A stretch of DNA of 64,000 nt from JBFXCS01 sp050181915 (GTDB taxonomy: Bacteria > Actinomycetota > Thermoleophilia > Miltoncostaeales > Miltoncostaeaceae), in NCBI GenBank assembly GCA_050181915.1, contig JBFXCS010000001.1, forward strand, positions 1-64,000, given 5' to 3'. Of this stretch, positions 59,308 to 64,000 are shown one piece after another. Both the position numbers and the translations under genes were made by a program. The notes beneath the pieces were generated by a model. The model was given only the letters and a program-made list of their open reading frames with translations, was not told the origin of the DNA and ran no database searches. How positions within the stretch are numbered: the first letter of the stretch is position 1; each line of letters opens with the position of its first letter.

Positions 59308-59777
59308 ACGGCACTCCCATCGGTATCGCCGGGCCCACCGATCGGGTGCCGCCCTACCGCTTCGGCGCCCGCTTCCGGGTCGAGCTGGCCGACACCGACC
59401 TCGGCGCGATCGTCTACTACGGCCGCTACTCGCATCTCATCGACCGGGCCGTGCTCGCCTACCGCCGGCATCTGGGCATCCCGGTGCTGGGGCCCGAGGG
59501 GCACCTGTTCGTGGTGCGGGCCCTCTCGGTCCAGTACCTGGGCTCCGCCCGCTTCGACGACGAGGTGGAGGCGCTCGTGCGGGTGTCGAAGCTGGGCCGC
59601 ACCAGCCACGCCCTCGACGTGCGCATCGAGCGGATCGGGCGGGGCGATCCCGAGCTGCTGATCGAGTCGTCGCTCACGGTGGTGGGCCTCGATGAGTACG
59701 GCGGCCGCCCGTCGCGGATGCCGGACGAGATGCGCGGCCCGATCGAGGCCTTCGAGCGCGGCGACGCGCCGCGGTGA
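59304..59777 (+). CDS. Hotdog-fold acyl-CoA thioesterase (4HBT type)
   Basis: The 157-residue protein has the YbgC/4-hydroxybenzoyl-CoA thioesterase active-site stretch VELADTDLGAIVYYGRYSHL, with the catalytic Asp, and HLFVVRALSVQYLGSARFDD in the central helix-strand region. It probably hydrolyses a short or aromatic acyl-CoA in the cytoplasm. GTG is fixed by GTGA overlap with the methyltransferase, and the stop overlaps the amidohydrolase start. Confidence 0.87.
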   Translation: MNGTPIGIAGPTDRVPPYRFGARFRVELADTDLGAIVYYGRYSHLIDRAVLAYRRHLGIPVLGPEGHLFVVRALSVQYLGSARFDDEVEALVRVSKLGRTSHALDVRIERIGRGDPELLIESSLTVVGLDEYGGRPSRMPDEMRGPIEAFERGDAPR

Positions 59778-60625
59778 GGGTCTGGGGGGAGGACGCGGCG
59801 CTGCTGGAGCGCGCCGGCGCCGACCTCGCCGAGTTGGATGCGCTCGAGGCGGGGCTCGGGCCCTGGGCCGCCGGCGCCCCGCCCGGCACGGTGTGGGACG
59901 CGCACGTGCACCTGGGACGCGACGCCGACGGCCACCGGCTCGACGCGGCCGACCTGGTGGCCGACCTCGACCGGGCGGGCCTGCGCGGGGCGGTGTGCTT
60001 CCCGGCCAACGACCCCGGCCGGGACGGCCAGTTCGGCGCCGCCAACGCCGCGGTGCTGGAGGCGGCCCGCCGGGCGCCCGGGCGGATCATCCCCTTCTGC
60101 CGCGTCGACCCGGGGCGGCCCGGCGCGGCGGCGGCGATGGATCGGGCGGCGGCGGGCGGCGCCCTCGGGCTGAAGCTGCACCCGGTGGCGCAGCGCTTCC
60201 GCATCGAGGACCCGGCCGTCGCCGCCGTCGTGCGCGACGCCGACGAGCGCCGCTGGCCCGTGCTGATCCACGCGGGCTTCGGCGCCCGCGCGCTCGCCGA
60301 CCCCCTGGCCCGGCTGCTCGACGGGGCGCCCGGTGCGCGGGTGATCCTGGCGCACGGCGGGCGGGGCGACGCCCGGGCGATCGCCGCGATGCTGCCGCGC
60401 TGGCCCCGCGTGATGCTCGACACCTCGCTCGCCGCCCTCGCCGACCTCGTGCGCCTGCCGCCCTCGCGCCTGGTGTTCGGCTCGGACCGCCCCTACGGCG
60501 AGCACGCGACCGCGCTCTCGCTGGTGGGCGCCGCGGGGCGGGTCGCCGGCTGGAGCGCCGCCGATCTGCGGGCCGTGCTGGGCGGCAACCTGCGCGAGCT
60601 GCTCGGCGCGGCGGTGACGGCGTGA
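59774..60625 (+). CDS. Amidohydrolase-family (PF04909-type) metal-dependent hydrolase
   Basis: The 283-residue protein shows the amidohydrolase barrel motifs in order: VWDAHVHLGRDADG (HxH metal ligands), GLKLHPVAQRF, WPVLIHAGFGARA (His), VILAHGGRG (His) and LVFGSDRPYGEHA (Asp). This set matches the decarboxylase/hydrolase subgroup that acts on aromatic or cyclic carboxylates. Placed between a thioesterase and two small genes, it may serve a degradative or biosynthetic pathway for an aromatic acid. The substrate is not readable from sequence. GTGA overlaps occur at both ends. Confidence 0.82.
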   Translation: MRVWGEDAALLERAGADLAELDALEAGLGPWAAGAPPGTVWDAHVHLGRDADGHRLDAADLVADLDRAGLRGAVCFPANDPGRDGQFGAANAAVLEAARRAPGRIIPFCRVDPGRPGAAAAMDRAAAGGALGLKLHPVAQRFRIEDPAVAAVVRDADERRWPVLIHAGFGARALADPLARLLDGAPGARVILAHGGRGDARAIAAMLPRWPRVMLDTSLAALADLVRLPPSRLVFGSDRPYGEHATALSLVGAAGRVAGWSAADLRAVLGGNLRELLGAAVTA

Positions 60626-60915
60626 CGATCGCCGACCGAGGCGACGCCGTGCGCCTGTCGGCCGTGCTGGCCCAGTGCGAGATGTCGCTGGTGCGCCGCG
60701 ACCCGGTCGCCGCGGTGCTGCTGGCGCAGGCGGCCCGCCATGCCGCCGGCCTCGGCCCCGGGGCGCTCGTGGCCGCCGCCGCGCGCCTCGCGCGGGCCGT
60801 CGACACGACCGGTCGCGCCCCCGATCAGCGCGCCGCGCGGAAGGTGGTGCAGGCGCTCGTCCGGGCGGCGGTGATCCAGGTGGACGCGGCGCTGCTGGAG
60901 TCGGCGGGCCCGTGA
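60622..60915 (+). CDS. Small helical protein of unknown function
   Basis: This 97-residue, Ala-rich protein is almost wholly alpha-helical by eye (VRLSAVLAQCEMSLVRRDPV, AVLLAQAARHAAGLGPGALV, ARKVVQALVRAAVIQVDAAL). It is not recognised. The start is set by GTGA overlap with the amidohydrolase and the stop overlaps the SirB1-like gene, so it is certainly expressed with them. It may be a structural partner of one of the neighbours. Confidence 0.6.
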   Translation: MTIADRGDAVRLSAVLAQCEMSLVRRDPVAAVLLAQAARHAAGLGPGALVAAAARLARAVDTTGRAPDQRAARKVVQALVRAAVIQVDAALLESAGP

Positions 60916-61694
60916 GCGCGGCCACGCGCGACCGGCTCGCACGCCTGCTGGAGGACGAGACCTTCGACCTGGCCGAGGCCAACCTGCTGATCGCGGCGGA
61001 GGGCTCCCGGGGCCTCGACATGGCGGGCGCGCTCGCACACGTGGAGGGGCTCGCCCAGCTGGCCCGCACCGGCGGCGTGGTCGCGACGCTGCGCGACCAG
61101 GGCTTCCGCGGCGACCCGGTGACGTACGACGACCCGCGCAACTCGTTCCTCAACGAGGTGCTCGACCGCAGGCGGGGCCTCCCCATCGCGCTCGCCACCC
61201 TCACCCTGGCGCTTGCCCGGCGGGTGGGCGCCCGGATGGCGGGGGTGGGCATGCCGGGCCACTTCATCGTCGCCGACCTGTCGGGGCCGGAGCCGGTCTA
61301 CATCGACGCCTTCGGCGACTGGGAGCGGCTGGACGTGGGCGACTGCGCGCGGCTCGTGGCGCGCACCACGGGGCTGGCCTTCCGGTCCGACCACCTCGCC
61401 CCGGTGAGCGACCGCGCCATCGTGATGCGCACCCTGGCGAACCTGCGCGGGTCGTACCTGCGGCGCCGGTCGCTCGCCGACGCGCTGTGGGTCACCGAGC
61501 TCGCCCTCATCGTGGCGCCCGGCGAGCCGACGCTGGCCCTGGACGCGGTGGCCCTGCTGAGCGGCCTGGGGCGCTACGAGGACGCCGAGGCCGCCGCGTC
61601 GGCGCACCTCGCGGCGCGCCCGGACGACCCGGACGCCGGGGTGTTCCGCGAGCTCATCGCCGCGTCCCGGCGGATGCGGGGCCGGATGAACTGA
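60912..61694 (+). CDS. SirB1/transglutaminase-like protein with TPR-type tail
   Basis: The 260-residue protein has the SirB1 N-terminal segment: DLAEANLLIAAEGSRGLDMA, then YDDPRNSFLNEVLDRRRGLP and IALATLTLALARRVG. It continues with GVGMPGHFIVADLSG and YIDAFGDWERLD. The family resembles transglutaminase-like proteins, but the usual catalytic Cys is not evident here, so it may be non-enzymatic. The last 70 residues form TPR-like helices (ALWVTELALIVAPGEPTLAL). It is the last gene of the five-gene overlapping operon, and a bidirectional terminator follows at once. Confidence 0.8.
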   Translation: MSAATRDRLARLLEDETFDLAEANLLIAAEGSRGLDMAGALAHVEGLAQLARTGGVVATLRDQGFRGDPVTYDDPRNSFLNEVLDRRRGLPIALATLTLALARRVGARMAGVGMPGHFIVADLSGPEPVYIDAFGDWERLDVGDCARLVARTTGLAFRSDHLAPVSDRAIVMRTLANLRGSYLRRRSLADALWVTELALIVAPGEPTLALDAVALLSGLGRYEDAEAAASAHLAARPDDPDAGVFRELIAASRRMRGRMN

Positions 61695-61720
61695 CGCGGC
61701 GGCCGGTGCCGGCCGCCGCG
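61695..61720. terminator. Bidirectional hairpin terminator
   Basis: An 11-bp stem, cgcggcggccg with cggccgccgcg, closes a gtgc loop directly after the SirB1-like stop and 15 bp beyond the converging ferredoxin gene's stop. Confidence 0.7.
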
Positions 61721-61735
61721 CGGGGACCGCGGGTG

Positions 61736-62047
61736 CTAGGCCTTCGAGGCCAGGTAGTCGGCGACCATCTTCTCGCCGGCGGCGTGGCCGTCCTCGTAGT
61801 AGACGCGGTTGATCTCCTTGAAGATCTCCCACTGGTCCGGCACGTCGTCCTCGGACATGGTCGCGTCCACGGGGCACGCCTCGACGCATGCGTCGCAGTC
61901 GATGCACTCGTTGGGATCGATGTAGAGCATCGTCGCCACGTCGTGGTCGTCCTCGCCCGGCGAGGGGTGGATGCAGTCGACCGGGCAGACGTCGGCGCAG
62001 GATGTGTCCTTGGTGCCGATGCACGGCTCCGTGATCACATAGGCCAT
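61736..62047 (-). CDS. fdxA: Ferredoxin (7Fe-8S/FdxA type)
   Basis: The 103-residue protein has two cluster motifs, C-x7-C-x3-C-x3-C in EPCIGTKDTSCADVCPVDCI and C-x2-C-x2-C-x3-CP in NECIDCDACVEACPVDA. An acidic C-terminal helix ends with KMVADYLASKA. The spacing at the first site is typical of [3Fe-4S][4Fe-4S] ferredoxins, which shuttle low-potential electrons in the cytoplasm. The ATG has gaggtgag upstream, and minus-strand TAGGAT (62115-62110) is a likely -10. No partner reductase is in the window. Confidence 0.93.
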   Translation of the reverse strand: MAYVITEPCIGTKDTSCADVCPVDCIHPSPGEDDHDVATMLYIDPNECIDCDACVEACPVDATMSEDDVPDQWEIFKEINRVYYEDGHAAGEKMVADYLASKA

Positions 62048-62131
62048 TGACTCACCTCATGCGTCGTTGACGACGGTCCCCGCGCGGACGCGGGTCGCGT
62101 GGAGCGCGGATCCTACAGCGCGCCGGCGCGG

Positions 62132-63226
62132 TCAGGTAGCGGCGAACGACGCGCCTGAGAGGGCCGTTGAGACCGCCTCGGCGAGGTCGGCCAGGGCGTG
62201 GGCGGCGGGGCTGTCGGGCCGCGCGGCCACCACCGGCAGGCCCCCGTCGCCGGCCTGCGCCACCGCGGCCTCCAGCGGGATCTGGCCGAGCAGCGGCACC
62301 CCCAGCTCGGTCGCGAGCGCCTCTCCGCCGCCGCCGGAGAAGACCTCGTAGCGGGCGCCCGTGTCGGGCGCGACGAACCAGCTCATGTTCTCGACCACGC
62401 CGAGGACGGGCAGGTTGACCCGCGACGCCATCGCCGCCGCCCGGCGCGCCACCCGCTGCGCCGCGAGCTGCGGCGTCGTCACCACCAGCAGCGAGGCGGT
62501 GGGCAGCAGCTGGGCGATGGACAGGGCGACGTCGCCGGTGCCCGGGGGCAGGTCGACGAGCAGGTAGTCGGGGTCGTCCCACCACACCTCGGTGACGAAG
62601 CTGGTGAGCGCCTTGTGCAGCATCGGCCCGCGCCAGATGACGGGGCTGTCCTCCTCGGTGAGGAACCCGATCGACATGAGGCGCACGCCGTGCGACTCGA
62701 CGGGCATCATCAGGTCCTCCACCGCGACGGCCGGGCGGGTGACGCCCATCATGCGGGGGATGGAGTAGCCGTAGACGTCGGCGTCGAGGAGCCCCACGCT
62801 CGCCCCGCGCGCAGCGAGGGCGACGGCGAGGTTGGCGGTGATGCTCGACTTGCCGACCCCGCCCTTGCCGGAGGCGACGCCGACGACCGTGGTGCGGCTG
62901 CCGCGGTCGAAGGGGGAGGGGCGCTCCTGCCCGCCGCCGAGGCCGGCGCGCAGCCGCCGCCGCTCGTCGTCGGTCATCGTGTCGAGCGAGACCCGCACCG
63001 TCTCGACGCCCGGCACCGTGGCGAGGGCCTCGCCGACCCGCCTCTGGATCTCGGCCTTCAGCGGGCAGCCGGCGATGGTGAGGCGGATGGCGACCGTCAC
63101 GCGCCCGTCGTCGACGTCGACGTCCCCGACCATGCCCAGGTCGACGATGCTGCGGTGCAGCTCCGGGTCCATCACGCCGCGCAGCGCGGCGAGGGCGGCG
63201 TCGCGGGTGGAGCGGTCGGCGCTCAC
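62132..63226 (-). CDS. mrp: Mrp/ApbC-family iron-sulfur carrier ATPase
   Basis: The 364-residue protein begins with a MIP18-like domain (VMDPELHRSIVDLGMVGDV, RLTIAGCPLKAEIQRRVGEA). A deviant Walker A P-loop ATPase domain follows: VASGKGGVGKSSITANLAVA, LLDADVYGYSIPRMMG, VDLPPGTGDVALSIAQLLP. Mrp proteins bind and deliver Fe-S clusters. The C-x2-C motif that usually follows NMSWF is replaced here by APDTG, so the cluster must be held otherwise or the role has shifted. The GTG overlaps the stop of the MBL hydrolase gene. It probably cooperates with the suf system 10 kb upstream. Confidence 0.9.
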   Translation of the reverse strand: MSADRSTRDAALAALRGVMDPELHRSIVDLGMVGDVDVDDGRVTVAIRLTIAGCPLKAEIQRRVGEALATVPGVETVRVSLDTMTDDERRRLRAGLGGGQERPSPFDRGSRTTVVGVASGKGGVGKSSITANLAVALAARGASVGLLDADVYGYSIPRMMGVTRPAVAVEDLMMPVESHGVRLMSIGFLTEEDSPVIWRGPMLHKALTSFVTEVWWDDPDYLLVDLPPGTGDVALSIAQLLPTASLLVVTTPQLAAQRVARRAAAMASRVNLPVLGVVENMSWFVAPDTGARYEVFSGGGGEALATELGVPLLGQIPLEAAVAQAGDGGLPVVAARPDSPAAHALADLAEAVSTALSGASFAAT

Positions 63227-63858
63227 ATGAACATCCTGGCGAAGGGCTCGGCGGCGCCGAGGGTGGTGCCCCACGGGCCGTGCCCCGGGTACAGGTGGGT
63301 GGAGGCCGGCAGCTCGGCGAAGATGCGGGTCAGGCTGCGCACCATGGCGCGGTGGTCGCTGCGCGGGAAGTCGGTGCGGCCGATGCCCTGGGCGAAGATG
63401 AGGTCGCCGACCAGCGCCTCGCCCTGCGACGCCTCGTGGGCGACGATGCAGCCCGGCGAGTGGCCGGGGGTGGCGATGATGTCGAAGCGCAGGTCCCCCA
63501 GCTCCAGCACGTCGCCGTCCTCGAGGATCCGCGCGGGGGTGACCCCGGGGGTGGGCGGCGGGTTGCCGAACAGGGCGGGGTTGAACGGCGACGGCGCCTC
63601 CAGCCAGTCCTCGTCGCCGGACGCCACCCACACCGGCAGGCCGTCCGCGGCCCAGAGGTGGTTCTCGACGATGTGGTCCCAGTGGCCGTGGGTGTCGAGC
63701 ACGGCGGAGGGCGTCACGTCGAGGCGGCGCAGGGTCTCCTGGACCCATGCGCGGCTGCCCAGCGCCGGGTCGACGATCCACGCCGCGCCGCCGCGAGCGT
63801 CGGCCACCACGTAGGTGTTGGTGGCCACCGGCCCGAAGGTCCCTCCCCGGATCAACAT
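63223..63858 (-). CDS. MBL-fold hydrolase, glyoxalase II-like
   Basis: The 211-residue protein has the metallo-beta-lactamase metal motif LDTHGHWDHIVENH, DIIATPGHSPGCIVAH with the next His, VGDLIFAQGIGRTDFP with the bridging Asp, and HLYPGHGPWGT with the last His. It is typical of hydroxyacylglutathione hydrolase-like proteins. Actinobacteria use mycothiol, so the thioester substrate may differ. The ATG lies 7 nt after TACTCT (leaderless). It ends in a 4-nt overlap with mrp. Confidence 0.88.
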   Translation of the reverse strand: MLIRGGTFGPVATNTYVVADARGGAAWIVDPALGSRAWVQETLRRLDVTPSAVLDTHGHWDHIVENHLWAADGLPVWVASGDEDWLEAPSPFNPALFGNPPPTPGVTPARILEDGDVLELGDLRFDIIATPGHSPGCIVAHEASQGEALVGDLIFAQGIGRTDFPRSDHRAMVRSLTRIFAELPASTHLYPGHGPWGTTLGAAEPFARMFM

Positions 63859-63865
63859 GCCTGCC

Positions 63866-63871
63866 AGAGTA
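63866..63871 (-). promoter_or_regulatory. -10 element of the MBL hydrolase-mrp operon, leaderless
   Basis: TACTCT on the minus strand lies 7 nt before the ATG at 63858. Confidence 0.5.
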
Positions 63872-63908
63872 ATGCAGCGCCCATGGTCGGAGTCGGGGGA
63901 GGATTGTC

Positions 63909-64000
63909 ATGAGGATCGCGCTGGGCTCGGACGAGGCCGCCGCGCTGACCGACGACCTGCGGGCGGCGCTGGGCGAGGCCGGGCACCGTGTCGAGCTGTT
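63909..64000 (+). CDS. RpiB/LacA/LacB-family sugar-phosphate isomerase, N-terminal fragment
   Basis: Only the first 30 residues are in the window: MRIALGSDEAAALTDDLRAA, then LGEAGHRVEL. The strand-helix start with GSD and the GH before the second strand match RpiB-type isomerases. The usual GSDHAG is GSDEAA here, so the substrate may differ from ribose 5-phosphate. The ATG has ggggagga upstream. It is divergent from the MBL gene by 50 bp and continues beyond the right edge. Confidence 0.75.
   Translation, partial: MRIALGSDEAAALTDDLRAALGEAGHRVEL

Noticed and set aside
1..64000. tRNA, rRNA, insertion sequences and phage attachment sites
   Set aside because: All intergenic stretches were read. 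None shows a cloverleaf with CCA-type end, transposase fragments or terminal inverted repeats other than the palindromes reported.

Overview
The window is 64 kb of very high-GC, gene-dense DNA from a monoderm bacterium of the Actinomycetota. Pointers are GuaB3, the sufB-sufD-Rieske-sufC-sufS-sufU-sufT order, two LuxR regulators with large ATPase modules, a GroEL with a Gly-Met tail, and promoters of the form TANNNT placed 6 to 8 nt before the start codon, which implies leaderless mRNAs. Gene content is compatible with the class Thermoleophilia, but that placement is an inference. No rRNA, tRNA, CRISPR array, transposase or integrase was seen. There is one 10-N assembly gap at 9810-9819.

Layout. 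1-8.3 kb: GroEL tail, a LuxR regulator overlapping an FAD oxidoreductase, a Tat-exported two-domain VOC protein, a frameshifted LysR gene divergent from an AEC-type transporter, and pyrF. 8.4-10.8 kb: a secreted M23-like plus FG-GAP repeat protein made of near-identical 174-nt units, with the assembly gap inside. 10.8-17.8 kb: a LacI regulator divergent from an acetoacetate-decarboxylase-like gene, a D,D-carboxypeptidase, a PfkB kinase, a secreted beta-helix protein, and guaB3 behind a strong terminator. 17.7-27.9 kb: a LuxR regulator divergent from four tandem, translationally coupled paralogues. Each encodes a signal peptide, a seven-bladed PD40-type propeller and a cysteine-bracketed RTX-like calcium-binding tail. 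This quartet is the most unusual system in the window.

27.9-41.8 kb is housekeeping: beta-CASP nuclease, guaA, an S4 protein, rplM-rpsI, glmM-glmS-acpS-nnr-alr-cca, a CAP-domain protein and a cobalamin adenosyltransferase. 41.9-47.6 kb carries RNase II-type exonuclease, M15 peptidase, EamA transporter and NlpC/P60 hydrolase on the minus strand, facing a divergent M23 peptidase. 47.6-48.1 kb is a gene-poor stretch with two near-identical large palindromes. 48.1-58.0 kb holds a stand-alone LigD-type polymerase, the whole SUF iron-sulfur assembly operon, a secreted repeat protein and a SufR-like regulator. 58.0-64.0 kb holds a small membrane protein, a five-gene operon with 4-nt overlaps (methyltransferase, hotdog thioesterase, amidohydrolase, unknown, SirB1-like), a ferredoxin, an Mrp ATPase overlapping an MBL hydrolase, and the start of an RpiB-family isomerase.

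Points to check first: (1) the propeller-RTX quartet, where propellers pair as 1+4 and 2+3 but tails pair as 1+2 and 3+4; (2) four genes (AEC transporter, guaA, glmM, NlpC/P60) whose conserved N-termini begin upstream of any ATG, GTG or TTG and where an in-frame CTG fits; (3) the paired GGCCAATTGGCC palindromes; (4) the unresolved repeat number in the FG-GAP gene.
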